Source: Porphyromonadaceae bacterium CG2_30_38_12 (GTDB lineage Bacteria; Bacteroidota; Bacteroidia; Bacteroidales; Paludibacteraceae). Taken from it: a stretch of DNA of 47,374 nt. The stretch spans positions 1 through 47,374 of the forward strand of contig MNZK01000033.1 of assembly GCA_001873635.1 (NCBI GenBank). The letters run 5' to 3'. A program made the position numbers and the translations under genes. How positions within the stretch are numbered: position 1 is the first letter of the stretch; every line of letters starts with the position of its first letter. The notes under the pieces were generated by a model. It ran no database searches and was not told the DNA's origin. It saw only the letters and a list, made by a program, of their open reading frames with translations. Below are positions 25,872 to 34,728 of the stretch, piece after piece.

Positions 25872-26825
25872 ATGACAAAGATTCGAGTTTCTATCATATT
25901 TTTTTTGTTTGCAATAGGCTTACAAGCTTATTCGCAATCAGTTACAGTGAATGCTATATTGGATTCGACTGCAATTCGCATTGGTAGTCAGGCTACGCTG
26001 AAATTTGAAATTAGTCAGAAGTCAGGGCAAAAAGTCATCGCTCCGAACTTTTCAGATTCCATTCCTGGTGGACTGGAAATTGTGGAAAATTTGAAAACGG
26101 ACACGACTAAAACAGACCAAGGGCTTTTGTTAATTTCAAAAAAAATAGTGCTAACAGGCTTTACTGATTCGCTTCACTACATACCACCTTTCCCATTTGT
26201 AGTTGATGGTGATACTATTTGGACTAAATCGTTGTCGCTTAAGGTGGTGCAGCCATTCAAAATTGATACTGCCTCCAACCAAATTGCCGACATAAAGCCA
26301 GTTATGGAACCTCCATTCAATTGGAAAGGACTGCTGCGAATTTTAGCACTAATACTGTTAGTTATCGATTTTGGGTTGCTTATTTTTTATATTTTCAAAA
26401 TGTTTTATCGTAAAAAAGATAAAGCCGAAATAAAAAATTTAGAACCCGAATTACCTGCCCACATCATTGCGCTTGCTAAATTGGACAGACTAAAAAAAGA
26501 AAAATCGTGGCAACAGAATCGGACCAAACAATTTCACACGGAACTTGCCGATGTGGTTCGTGAATACTGCGAGCGAACATTTTTAATACCTTGTTTGGAA
26601 ATGACTTCGGACGAAATAATTTCTAATTTGAACCATTTGCGTATAGAGAATAAAACAGCCTATAATGCTTTGAACCAGATACTTCGATTAGCCGATTTGG
26701 TGAAATTTGCCAAATGGGATGCCATGCCCGATGAAAACGAATTGAGTTTATCAAATGCTTATTTGTTTGTGAACGAAACGAAAATTGAGATGATAGCCGA
26801 AGTTAAAGAAACTGACAAAAAATGA
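25872..26825 (+). CDS. BatD-related single-pass membrane protein of the bat operon
   Basis: The 317 residues start with a signal peptide (hydrophobic residues 7-20 before YSQSVTVN) and a beta-rich periplasmic part, followed by one transmembrane helix at about 152-175 and a cytoplasmic helical tail. The layout of extracytoplasmic beta domain, helix and tail resembles a shortened BatD. Genes of this kind sit between DUF58 and batA in Bacteroidota. It overlaps batA by the four bases ATGA, so translation is coupled. No function beyond the complex is known. Confidence 0.75.
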   Translation: MTKIRVSIIFFLFAIGLQAYSQSVTVNAILDSTAIRIGSQATLKFEISQKSGQKVIAPNFSDSIPGGLEIVENLKTDTTKTDQGLLLISKKIVLTGFTDSLHYIPPFPFVVDGDTIWTKSLSLKVVQPFKIDTASNQIADIKPVMEPPFNWKGLLRILALILLVIDFGLLIFYIFKMFYRKKDKAEIKNLEPELPAHIIALAKLDRLKKEKSWQQNRTKQFHTELADVVREYCERTFLIPCLEMTSDEIISNLNHLRIENKTAYNALNQILRLADLVKFAKWDAMPDENELSLSNAYLFVNETKIEMIAEVKETDKK

Positions 26826-27805
26826 CGTTTAACAATCCCGAATACTTATTTCTTCTTTTACTGCTAATACCAATGATTTATTGGTACTTAAAAGAAATGC
26901 ACAAGTCGGATGCGAGCTTGCAAATATCCTCTCATCGCAATTTGAAGCAGTTTAGCAAAAGCAATAAAGTAAAATTGCTCCATCTGCCTTTTGTATTCCG
27001 TACCTTAGCACTGATTGCACTAATTTTTGCCATTGCGCGTCCGCAAGCTTCCAACTCATGGCGCACCCAAAATACCGAAGGCATTGACATTATGCTTGCT
27101 TTAGACATTTCGGGAACCATGATGGCAGAAGATTTGAAACCCAATCGTTTGGAAGCATCGAAAGATGTAGCTACCGAATTTATTCTTTCACGCCCAAATG
27201 ATAACATCGGTTTGGTAGTTTTCTCGGGCGAAAGTTTTACGCAATGCCCACTCACCACCGACCATGCCGTACTTGTCAATCTGTTTAAAGGCGTTAAGTA
27301 TGGTATGATTGAAGATGGCACTGCCATAGGGCTTGGACTTGCAAATGCCATTAATCGAATTAAAGAAAGCAAAACCAAATCGAAAGTAATTATTTTACTC
27401 ACCGACGGATCCAACAATCGGGGCGACATTGCTCCGATAACAGCAGCCGAAATTGCCAAAACATTTGGTATCCGTGTATATGCCATTGGCGTTGGTTCGT
27501 ATGGAATGGTCAACATACCCGTTCAGACGCCCATGGGCATGCAATATCAACAAATGGAATCGGAATTTGACGAAAAATCCTTACAGGAAATAGCGTCTAT
27601 GACGGGTGGTAATTATTTTAGAGCAACCAACAACAGTAAATTACGTAGCATTTACAAAGAAATTGACCAATTAGAAAAAACAAAAATTAGTGTAAGAGAA
27701 TATAGTAAAAAGGACGAGCAATTTTATCTATTTGCCTTGTTGGCATTTTTATTTGCGCTCTCCGAAGTGTTGCTACGAGTTACTGTTTTAAAAAAAATAC
27801 CTTGA
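26822..27805 (+). CDS. batA: BatA, membrane vWA protein
   Basis: BatA is a vWA-domain protein of the aerotolerance operon; it sits in the inner membrane. Two N-terminal transmembrane segments (about 7-22 and 60-75) precede the vWA domain and one helix follows near 300-318. The MIDAS motif is D95-I-S97-G-T99, with Thr replacing the usual second Ser; Thr keeps the metal-binding hydroxyl. The rest of the vWA domain (LTDGSNNRGDIAP, MTGGNYFRATN) is conserved. Start overlaps the preceding gene by ATGA. Confidence 0.93.
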   Translation: MTFNNPEYLFLLLLLIPMIYWYLKEMHKSDASLQISSHRNLKQFSKSNKVKLLHLPFVFRTLALIALIFAIARPQASNSWRTQNTEGIDIMLALDISGTMMAEDLKPNRLEASKDVATEFILSRPNDNIGLVVFSGESFTQCPLTTDHAVLVNLFKGVKYGMIEDGTAIGLGLANAINRIKESKTKSKVIILLTDGSNNRGDIAPITAAEIAKTFGIRVYAIGVGSYGMVNIPVQTPMGMQYQQMESEFDEKSLQEIASMTGGNYFRATNNSKLRSIYKEIDQLEKTKISVREYSKKDEQFYLFALLAFLFALSEVLLRVTVLKKIP

Positions 27806-27817
27806 TAATTTAGCGTT

Positions 27818-28861
27818 ATGTTTCGATTTGCACATCCCGAATACTTATTCTTGTTACTAACAATTCCTGTATTGATAGCTCTTTTTGTGTATTCACAAAT
27901 CAGGCGTCGTCAAAAAATAAAACTTTTTGGGAATCCAGTTTTACTTGCCGAGCTCATGCCGTATGTTTCTTTTATTCGTCCACAAGTAAAGTTTTATATT
28001 CAACTGACAGCCATTATATTACTAATCTTAGTGTTGGCTCAGCCGCAGTTTGGCACCAAAATGGAAAAAGAGAAGCGAAAAGGAATTGAGGTCATGATTG
28101 CGTTAGACGTATCAAACTCTATGTTAGCACAAGACATTGCTCCGAATCGTTTAGAAAAATCAAAGCAGATACTTTCTAAATTGGTGGATAATATGACCGA
28201 TGATAAGGTTGGCTTAGTAGTTTTTGCAGGCGATGCTTACACACAGCTTCCTATTACCGTAGATTATGTATCGGCGAAAATGTTTTTGAACACTATAAGT
28301 CCTAAACTTATACCGCGCCAAGGCACAGCCATTGGAAGCGCCATTGACCTATGTATCAAATCTTTCGGCGAAAAATCGACAGCAAGCCGTGCTATCATTG
28401 TGATTACCGATGGTGAAAACCATGAAGATGATGCTTTGGGAGCTGCCCAATTAGCACAAGAAAATGGTATCGTGTTACATGTAGTGGGTATGGGAAAAAC
28501 AGAAGGAGCGCCAATACCGGTTGAAGGCACCATGAGTTTTTGGAAAGACAAAGATGGTAATGTGGTAGTGTCGAAACTCAACGAAGAGATGTGCAAAAAC
28601 ATTGCCGCAGCAGGAAAAGGAACTTATGTGAGAGCCGATAATTCCAGTGCTGCCTATCGCGTTATAAATAATGAATTAGACAAAATGGCGAAAGCTGAAA
28701 TTAAAACGCAAGTTTTTTCGGACTACAACGAGCAGTTTCAATCTTTTGCCCTATTGGCATTGATGCTCCTTATTATAGACAGTTTTATTTTTGACCGACA
28801 AAACAAGCGATTTAGCAAATGGAAAATATTCAATCTGAAAGAAAAAATGATTGGAAAATGA
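27818..28861 (+). CDS. batB: BatB, membrane vWA protein
   Basis: BatB is a second vWA protein of the same operon, paralogous to BatA. It opens with FRFAHPEYLFLLL, a start shared with BatA, has N-terminal helices near 10-26 and 60-75, then a vWA domain with D97-V-S99-N-S101 and ITDGENHED, and a C-terminal helix near 310-325. It follows batA by 12 bases and its stop codon overlaps the start of batC (ATGA). The pair BatA/BatB probably forms a complex with MoxR; this is family knowledge. Confidence 0.93.
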   Translation: MFRFAHPEYLFLLLTIPVLIALFVYSQIRRRQKIKLFGNPVLLAELMPYVSFIRPQVKFYIQLTAIILLILVLAQPQFGTKMEKEKRKGIEVMIALDVSNSMLAQDIAPNRLEKSKQILSKLVDNMTDDKVGLVVFAGDAYTQLPITVDYVSAKMFLNTISPKLIPRQGTAIGSAIDLCIKSFGEKSTASRAIIVITDGENHEDDALGAAQLAQENGIVLHVVGMGKTEGAPIPVEGTMSFWKDKDGNVVVSKLNEEMCKNIAAAGKGTYVRADNSSAAYRVINNELDKMAKAEIKTQVFSDYNEQFQSFALLALMLLIIDSFIFDRQNKRFSKWKIFNLKEKMIGK

Positions 28862-29526
28862 AACGAACATACCTATATAGCTTATTGATATTATTCGTAT
28901 TACCGCTTGCTGCGCAAGAGGAAAGTGGTGATGTACGAACAGGAAATAAACTTTACAAGTCAGAAAAATTTGTAGATGCCGAAAATGCTTACCGCAAAGG
29001 ATTGCATAAAAATCCAGCTTCATTTGAAGCAACATATAATTTGGGAAATGCACTTTTCAAACAAAAGAAATATCCCGAAGCATTGGAACAATTTCAAAAA
29101 GCACTTAGCATGAAGCCATCTGCCAAGGATAAAATTGCTGCAGGATTTCACAATGCAGGAAATGCGCTCTTTGCCAACAAAAAGTATCAAGAAAGTATTG
29201 ACGCCTATAAAATGGCATTGAAAGCAAATCCGAAAGATGACGATACACGTTATAATTTAGCTTACGCACAAATGATGCTCAAGAAACAGCAACAAGAGCA
29301 GAAGAAAAATCAGGATAAAAACAAAGAAAACAAGCAGGATCAGAAGCAACATCAGAAACAAAATCAAGACCAAAAACAGCAACAGCAGCAGCAATCACAG
29401 CCCAAAATATCCAAGCAAAACGCTCAGCAGATTTTAGATGCTTTGATGCAAGACGAAAAGAAAACGCTTGAAAAGAATAAAAAACAAGCAGCAAGAGGTC
29501 AGAAAAGTGCTGAAAAAGATTGGTAA
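28858..29526 (+). CDS. batC: BatC, TPR protein
   Basis: BatC is a tetratricopeptide protein of the bat operon. The chosen start gives MKRTYLYSLLILFVLPLAAQ, a signal peptide, and overlaps the batB stop by ATGA; an in-frame ATG at 28819 lies inside batB and would destroy the signal peptide. At least three TPR units follow (for example FVDAENAYRKGLHKNPASFE and YNLGNALFKQKKYPEALEQF). The C-terminal third is a Gln/Lys-rich linker with six consecutive Q. It probably works as a protein-interaction scaffold in the periplasm. Confidence 0.9.
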   Translation: MKRTYLYSLLILFVLPLAAQEESGDVRTGNKLYKSEKFVDAENAYRKGLHKNPASFEATYNLGNALFKQKKYPEALEQFQKALSMKPSAKDKIAAGFHNAGNALFANKKYQESIDAYKMALKANPKDDDTRYNLAYAQMMLKKQQQEQKKNQDKNKENKQDQKQHQKQNQDQKQQQQQQSQPKISKQNAQQILDALMQDEKKTLEKNKKQAARGQKSAEKDW

Positions 29527-29590
29527 AATAGTTCGTAGAGTTTGGGGTTTGAAGTTAAAAGATGAACTTATAACATTTAGAAATAACTGT

Positions 29591-31426
29591 ATGAGAATTA
29601 AAAGTGTAATACGTATTGTTTTATTATTCATTGTATTGGTAACGAACACAGCACCAGTATGGGCTCAAGAACCTGTTCGCCTCTCGGCTTCGGCACCATC
29701 AACAGTTGTTTTAGATCAACCTTTCCAGTTGGTTTATACCGTTAATGCAACGGGCAAAGAGCTCCATACAGGTGATTTTGGTACCTTCGAGACACTTGCA
29801 GGTCCTTTTGAATCACGCAGTTCAAGTTACCAAATTGTGAACGGAAAAACTTCTTCATCAGTTTCCGTATCATACACATACACACTACAAGCCACCAAAA
29901 CAGGTAGCTTTACAATTTCGTCGGCAAGCATAATTGTTGATGGAAAAAAATACAACTCGAACGGATTATCCATCAAAGTACTTCCTGCCGACGATAACGC
30001 ACAGCCCCGAAGCTCACGGAAAGAAACCTCAGCAGCTTCTGGTCAAAAGTTTGGCAACGACCAGGTATTTATTCGTGCACAATTTTCTAAATCAGATATT
30101 TACGAACAGGAACCAGTTCTGATTACGTATAAACTATATACCTTGCTGGATGTAGTTCAATGTGCTAACAAAAAAATGCCTGATTTTAGTGGCTTTATGA
30201 AAAACGACATTGAGCTTTCTCAAAACAAACAATTTTCGTACGAAAATTTTAATGGGCGCAATTATGGCACTGTTGTTTTGTATCAAGCACTGTTATATCC
30301 GCAGCAAGCTGGTAAACTAAAAATAGACAAAGCAATTTTTGAGGCAGTGATCCGCGTGCAGAGTAAACAACAAGTGCGCAGTATTTTCGACGACTTTTTT
30401 GATTCCTATTCCAATGTGCAAAAAACGATTACCGCTCCAGCTACCGAAGTAAACGTTATGGCTTTACCAAGCAACAAACCGGCTGGCTTTTCGGGCACTG
30501 TGGGTTCCTTGTCACTAACATCTACCTTGTCGGCTCAACAAGTAAAAGCAAACGATGCAGTAACCCTGAAAATAATTATACAAGGCAATGGAAATCTGAA
30601 ACTATTACCAACACCTGAAATTAAATTCCCTGACGATTTTGAAGTGTATGACCCCAAAGTAACTAACAATTTCAAAACAAGTACAAACGGCATTTCTGGC
30701 TCCAAAATCATTGAATATGTTTTCATTCCGCGACATGGAGGTGAATTTCAAATACCGGCTGCAACGGTTTCATATTTTGATATTAAATCCCGTAGCTACA
30801 AATCATTACAATCTCCCATTTACACAATCAATGTGTCGAAAGCAGATGGCGAAAGCACAACCATTGTAAGCAATAATGTTGTTAATAAGGAAGATGTAAA
30901 ACAATTGGGTAATGATATTCGCTATATCGCTACGAATAATTTTGAACCCCAAAAACCAGAAAAACCTATTTTTGGCAGTTACATTTCGTGGATAGCTTAT
31001 TTGTTTCCTATATTACTCAGTACAATTCTATTTTTTGCTTTTCGCAAACAAGCACAGGAAAATGCCAATATTGGTTTTGTAAAAAATAAAAAAGCAAATA
31101 AGGTGGCTTTGAAAAGACTTAAGTTAGCTGCAAAACTACTTGCCGAAGGTAAGAAAGAGCTTTTCTACGAAGAAATTATGAAAGCAGTGTGGAATTATTT
31201 AAGCGACAAGCTTACCATACCTGTTGCCAATCTTACGAAAGAAAATGTGACAACTGAATTAGCTAATCTGCAGGTTGCCAACACATTGATAGAACAATTC
31301 ACTAGCATATTAAATACTTGTGAGTTTGCGCGTTATGCGCCCAACACAGGGAAAGATGCCATGGGGAACTTATATGACGAATCGATTGCGGCTATTAGCC
31401 AACTCGAAAACACAATGAGGAAGTAA
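29591..31426 (+). CDS. batD: BatD, membrane protein of the aerotolerance operon
   Basis: The protein begins with a signal peptide (IRIVLLFIVLVTNTAPVWA), then four or so beta-rich domains with the family segment QPFQLVYTVNATGKEL, and a C-terminal transmembrane helix at about 490-508 (FGSYISWIAYLFPILLSTIL) followed by a cytoplasmic helical region. Length 611 residues from the ATG at 29591; an upstream ATG at 29468 would add 41 lysine-rich residues and overlap batC, which is unlikely. BatD proteins are found with BatA-E in spirochaetes and Bacteroidota and are associated with oxygen tolerance. Confidence 0.9.
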   Translation: MRIKSVIRIVLLFIVLVTNTAPVWAQEPVRLSASAPSTVVLDQPFQLVYTVNATGKELHTGDFGTFETLAGPFESRSSSYQIVNGKTSSSVSVSYTYTLQATKTGSFTISSASIIVDGKKYNSNGLSIKVLPADDNAQPRSSRKETSAASGQKFGNDQVFIRAQFSKSDIYEQEPVLITYKLYTLLDVVQCANKKMPDFSGFMKNDIELSQNKQFSYENFNGRNYGTVVLYQALLYPQQAGKLKIDKAIFEAVIRVQSKQQVRSIFDDFFDSYSNVQKTITAPATEVNVMALPSNKPAGFSGTVGSLSLTSTLSAQQVKANDAVTLKIIIQGNGNLKLLPTPEIKFPDDFEVYDPKVTNNFKTSTNGISGSKIIEYVFIPRHGGEFQIPAATVSYFDIKSRSYKSLQSPIYTINVSKADGESTTIVSNNVVNKEDVKQLGNDIRYIATNNFEPQKPEKPIFGSYISWIAYLFPILLSTILFFAFRKQAQENANIGFVKNKKANKVALKRLKLAAKLLAEGKKELFYEEIMKAVWNYLSDKLTIPVANLTKENVTTELANLQVANTLIEQFTSILNTCEFARYAPNTGKDAMGNLYDESIAAISQLENTMRK

Positions 31427-31502
31427 AATTAGCAACGGAAATAAAAACATACAACATAAAGGTACAACAAACTCTACGATGCACGATAACACCAAACATA
31501 TT

Positions 31503-32288
31503 ATGCGTATCAACCTAACAAATTATGCATTGATAAGACTCCTAATAGGTTTCATTTTAGTAGTAAGTTCTATAAGCTTATCAGCACAAAATGAAGAAAT
31601 TAAAAGGGCAAATGCTGCTTACAAGAACAAGAATTATATCGAAGCAGCTCATCAATATGAGCTAATCTCAAAAAAATACGGCGTATCCCCTTACTTATTC
31701 TACAATACGGGCAATGCATACTATAAAGCAAACGAAATTGGCAAGTCCATTCTAAACTACGAACGAGCCCTGCGACTTGCGCCCAATTACGAAGATGCAA
31801 AAACCAATTTAGAATTTGCACAACTCAAAGTTGTAGATAATATTGTTCAGGTGCCTCCATTTTTTCTTAAGCGTTGGATTGAATTTATTATAAAATTAGT
31901 ATCTGTTGACGGCTGGTTCTACATAAGTATAGTGTCTTTGTTAGTAGCTTTAGCTTGCTTCTTGTTTTTTGTATTTGGCAATGTTGTTATTTGGCGTAAA
32001 TTAAGTTTCTACTCGGCATTTGTATTATTATCTTTTTCATTAGTTTTTGGCATTTCTGCCGCCGTTCGCAAAAGCCAATTCACAGATCATTCTTCGGCTA
32101 TTGTGATGGCAGGGGTAATGAATGTAAAAAGTTCTCCCGACAAAAGTGGTACGGACTTATTTCAACTTCATGAAGGTACTAAAGTTTTAATTAACAGTGT
32201 GCTTGACGAATGGGTAGAAATAAAAGTGGGTAATGGAAATGTTGGTTGGGTAGTTGCCGATCAGCTGGCAGTTATTAATGAGCTCTAA
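31503..32288 (+). CDS. batE: BatE, TPR protein with SH3-like domain
   Basis: The chain of 261 residues starts with a signal peptide ending near SLSAQNEE, then TPR units (KRANAAYKNKNYIEAAHQYE; YLFYNTGNAYYKANEIGKSI), two transmembrane helices (about 135-165 and 170-190) and a C-terminal bacterial SH3 domain (VKSSPDKSGTDLFQLHEGTKV to WVVADQL). An in-frame ATG at 31479 is possible but would bury the signal peptide. BatE closes the canonical bat set; the SH3 part may bind peptidoglycan or partners. Confidence 0.88.
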   Translation: MRINLTNYALIRLLIGFILVVSSISLSAQNEEIKRANAAYKNKNYIEAAHQYELISKKYGVSPYLFYNTGNAYYKANEIGKSILNYERALRLAPNYEDAKTNLEFAQLKVVDNIVQVPPFFLKRWIEFIIKLVSVDGWFYISIVSLLVALACFLFFVFGNVVIWRKLSFYSAFVLLSFSLVFGISAAVRKSQFTDHSSAIVMAGVMNVKSSPDKSGTDLFQLHEGTKVLINSVLDEWVEIKVGNGNVGWVVADQLAVINEL

Positions 32289-32316
32289 AAAAATCGATTC
32301 AATACGACATTAAAAC

Positions 32317-32967
32317 ATGGAAATCATTCACACAATTTCGGCTTTAGACAAACAATTATTCTTGTTTCTTAATAGTTTTCATAATGGATTTTTCGATTTG
32401 TTTATGTCAGCAGTGAGTGCAAAAATAGTATGGTTACCATTTTATATATCCTTACTTTACATAATCATTCGCAGCTTAGGAAAGCAATCTATTTGGGTAA
32501 TTTTAACACTTATTCTATGCGTTGTTATTGCCGATCAAGTTTCTTCGGGCATTATTAAAAATGCTGTTCAACGTTTGAGACCATCGCACAATCCTGATTT
32601 TGAAAACTTTATTCATTTGGTAAATGGGCACAAAAGTGGCTTGTATGGCTTTGTTTCTTCCCATGCTTCTAACGCTGTTGGGTTAGCCACTCTATCGGCA
32701 TTGCTCATTCGCAACAAAAGTTACAGCATTACGGTTGCAATATGGGCTGGTATAGTTATGTATTCACGCATTTATTTGGGCGTGCATTATCCATTGGATG
32801 TGATAGGAGGAGCCACTGTAGGTGCATTGGTAGCATTCGCTTTGTATGTTATACTTCAAAAATATATTTATAAAACAAAACAAATTACTATCTGGCAGCC
32901 TCAAATGCCTATATTAATGCTTATGCTAAGTGCCATAGCTTTTGTTTTGTATGGTTTTATGGCATAA
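32317..32967 (+). CDS. PAP2-superfamily membrane phosphatase
   Basis: A second lipid phosphatase of 216 residues with six predicted helices. Motifs are K-x6-R-P (KNAVQRLRPSH), the SSHASNAVG active site with Ser-Ser-His where PSGH is usual, and SRIYLGVHYPLD carrying the conserved Arg, His and Asp. It follows batE by 28 bases and may be co-transcribed. The motif order suits an undecaprenyl-pyrophosphate or lipid A phosphatase; the substrate is unproven. It is distinct from the protein at 20253, sharing motifs only. Confidence 0.9.
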   Translation: MEIIHTISALDKQLFLFLNSFHNGFFDLFMSAVSAKIVWLPFYISLLYIIIRSLGKQSIWVILTLILCVVIADQVSSGIIKNAVQRLRPSHNPDFENFIHLVNGHKSGLYGFVSSHASNAVGLATLSALLIRNKSYSITVAIWAGIVMYSRIYLGVHYPLDVIGGATVGALVAFALYVILQKYIYKTKQITIWQPQMPILMLMLSAIAFVLYGFMA

Positions 32968-32993
32968 TGTATTATTGAAATAGCTGTAAATAG

Positions 32994-33098
32994 TTATTTT
33001 TTTTGAGCTTTTTTGAGTCGTTTCTCCTCTTTTTTTTCTTTCGGAGTTTTCAAAGCATCTTTTTTTACATTTTTCTTTGCATCTTCTGATTTTGCCAT
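32994..33098 (-). CDS. 34-residue lysine-rich small protein
   Basis: The ATG at 33096-33098 opens a frame of 34 codons ending in TAA at 32994-32996. Its sequence begins MAKSEDAKKNVKKDALKTPK and ends KRLKKAQKK; nearly half the residues are lysine, and no hydrophobic core is present. It is intrinsically disordered and very basic, as are small ribosome-associated or nucleic-acid-binding proteins. It is too short for standard gene finders. The poly-A-rich DNA could by chance encode lysines, but the start codon, the mixed composition of the first half and the absence of any other gene in this spot support it. It lies about 100 bases downstream of floA. Confidence 0.6.
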   Translation of the reverse strand: MAKSEDAKKNVKKDALKTPKEKKEEKRLKKAQKK

Positions 33099-33125
33099 AA
33101 TATTTATTTTTTTTTGAGTAGAAAT

Positions 33126-33153
33126 AGCCTCCTCTTTGTAGAGAAGGCTATCT
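33126..33153. promoter_or_regulatory. Hairpin between floA and the small basic ORF
   Basis: ATAGCCTCCTCT (33126-33137) and AGAGAAGGCTAT (33142-33153) form a 12-base stem with one C-A mismatch and a TTGT loop. There is no T tract on either side, so it is not a classical terminator. It could protect the floA transcript or control the small ORF whose ATG is 28 bases further along the minus strand. Confidence 0.55.
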
Positions 33154-33194
33154 GAATTAGCATATTAAAAATATCGTTTATAAACGTGTCAATA

Positions 33195-34178
33195 CTATTT
33201 TTCTTTTTTAGGAGAACCGCTTGTTGGCTTTGCAATACTATCGCGCATGGACGTATCTGCCTCAATATTCTTCATTTTGTAATAATCCATTATACCAAGA
33301 TTACCCGAGCGGAATGCTTCAGCCATAGCTTTCGGAACTTCGGCTTCGGCTTCGATTACTTTGGCGCGCATTTCCTGCGATTTTGCTTTCATTTCCTGTT
33401 CGAGCGATACTGCCATGGCTCTTCGCTCTTCGGCTTTAGCTTGCGCAATGTTCTTATCTGCTTCAGCTTGATCCATTTGTAGTTGAGCACCAATATTTTT
33501 ACCAATATCAATGTCGGCAATATCGATGGAAAGAATCTCGAAAGCAGTACCAGCATCCAAGCCTTTTTTAAGTACTAATTTAGAGATAGAGTCTGGATTT
33601 TCCAATACACTTTTGTGGGATACGGATGACCCAATTGACGATACAATTCCCTCACCTACACGGGCTAAGATAGTTTCTTCGCCCGCGCCACCAACCAATT
33701 GCTTGATATTAGCGCGCACAGTAACACGTGCTTTGGCTATGAGCTGAATACCATCTTTAGCAACAGCAGCCACTGGAGGTGTGTCAATTACTTTGGGGTT
33801 TACTGACATTTGCACAGCCTGAAACACATCGCGCCCCGCTAAGTCAATAGCTGTTGCCATTTTAAATGTCAAATCGATATTTGCTTTTGAGGCTGAAACC
33901 AAAGCGTGAACTACCCGTTCAATGTGACCACCAGCCAAGTAGTGAGCTTCCAAGCCGTCGCGTTGAACTTCCTGAATATCAGCTTTGTGCGCTTCAATCA
34001 TACAAGCAACAATGGTGTGAGGTGGCACTTTACGAATTCGCATCAAAAAAAGTTGAATGAGCGATATATTCACACCCGATACTTTAGCTGAAATCCAAAG
34101 TAAAAACGGAACATAATAGAAAAAAAGCAGTATAAGTATGCCCAGCACTGCCAAACCAATAAGTTCAATTCCAATCAT
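33195..34178 (-). CDS. floA: Flotillin-like protein FloA (UPF0365)
   Basis: FloA organises membrane microdomains. The 327-residue chain has a short N-terminal membrane hairpin (about 4-33), an SPFH domain and a long charged coiled-coil around 225-290 rich in Ala/Glu/Lys ([20 protein letters not shown]). The [21 protein letters not shown] segment is diagnostic for UPF0365. It sits just downstream of nfeD with 40 bases between, the standard pair. Confidence 0.94.
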   Translation of the reverse strand: MIGIELIGLAVLGILILLFFYYVPFLLWISAKVSGVNISLIQLFLMRIRKVPPHTIVACMIEAHKADIQEVQRDGLEAHYLAGGHIERVVHALVSASKANIDLTFKMATAIDLAGRDVFQAVQMSVNPKVIDTPPVAAVAKDGIQLIAKARVTVRANIKQLVGGAGEETILARVGEGIVSSIGSSVSHKSVLENPDSISKLVLKKGLDAGTAFEILSIDIADIDIGKNIGAQLQMDQAEADKNIAQAKAEERRAMAVSLEQEMKAKSQEMRAKVIEAEAEVPKAMAEAFRSGNLGIMDYYKMKNIEADTSMRDSIAKPTSGSPKKEK

Positions 34179-34218
34179 AATTCTTTGATTTTTTTGATGT
34201 TAAAAACTTGTGAAATAA

Positions 34219-34683
34219 TTATTCCTGTTCTACTAACACATTCGTTTTCATTATTTCAATGATTCTGACGGTTGTGTTTTCGTCTATGAAATTTCCGTTT
34301 GATTTTGCTTCAATCGTATGACCATTAATTCGCACTTTTCCCATAGGTGCTAAGCGCGAAGCAGTAATTGCTTTGTCACCAATTTGTATGTTAACGCCTT
34401 CAAGTGGATCATTTTTACCTTTAATTTCCGAGTTAAGAGCCATTTTATCTAAGGAGTGCGATTTTATAAAAACCCATATAACTATTGCTAATAAAACTAA
34501 TCCACCCAACAAAGTAATATTCCCAGCCATACTGCTTATATGGGTATAAGCATAATAAACAGAACTACCAAGAAATATCGTACCTGCAATACCAGCCAAA
34601 GAAATGCCCGGTATTAAAAAAAGCTCTAAAAGAAAAAAAACAATGCCCACAATGAGAAGTAGTATAACAATTGTTATTTCCAT
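34219..34683 (-). CDS. NfeD-like membrane protein
   Basis: The 154-residue protein has three or so transmembrane helices in its N-terminal part (5-27, 28-50, 55-75) and a C-terminal OB-fold beta-barrel (VNIQIGDKAITASRLAPMGKVRINGH), which is the NfeD domain. It lacks the N-terminal ClpP-like protease of long NfeD proteins. Short NfeD proteins are encoded with flotillins and are thought to help them assemble. Confidence 0.9.
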   Translation of the reverse strand: MEITIVILLLIVGIVFFLLELFLIPGISLAGIAGTIFLGSSVYYAYTHISSMAGNITLLGGLVLLAIVIWVFIKSHSLDKMALNSEIKGKNDPLEGVNIQIGDKAITASRLAPMGKVRINGHTIEAKSNGNFIDENTTVRIIEIMKTNVLVEQE

Positions 34684-34728
34684 TTTGATTTTTTTTTTGT
34701 AAAAATACTACATTTTTTCGACTTTGCA

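Noticed and set aside
26932-27516. Minus-strand ORF of 194 codons opposite batA
   Set aside because: Antisense shadow of a well-supported vWA gene.
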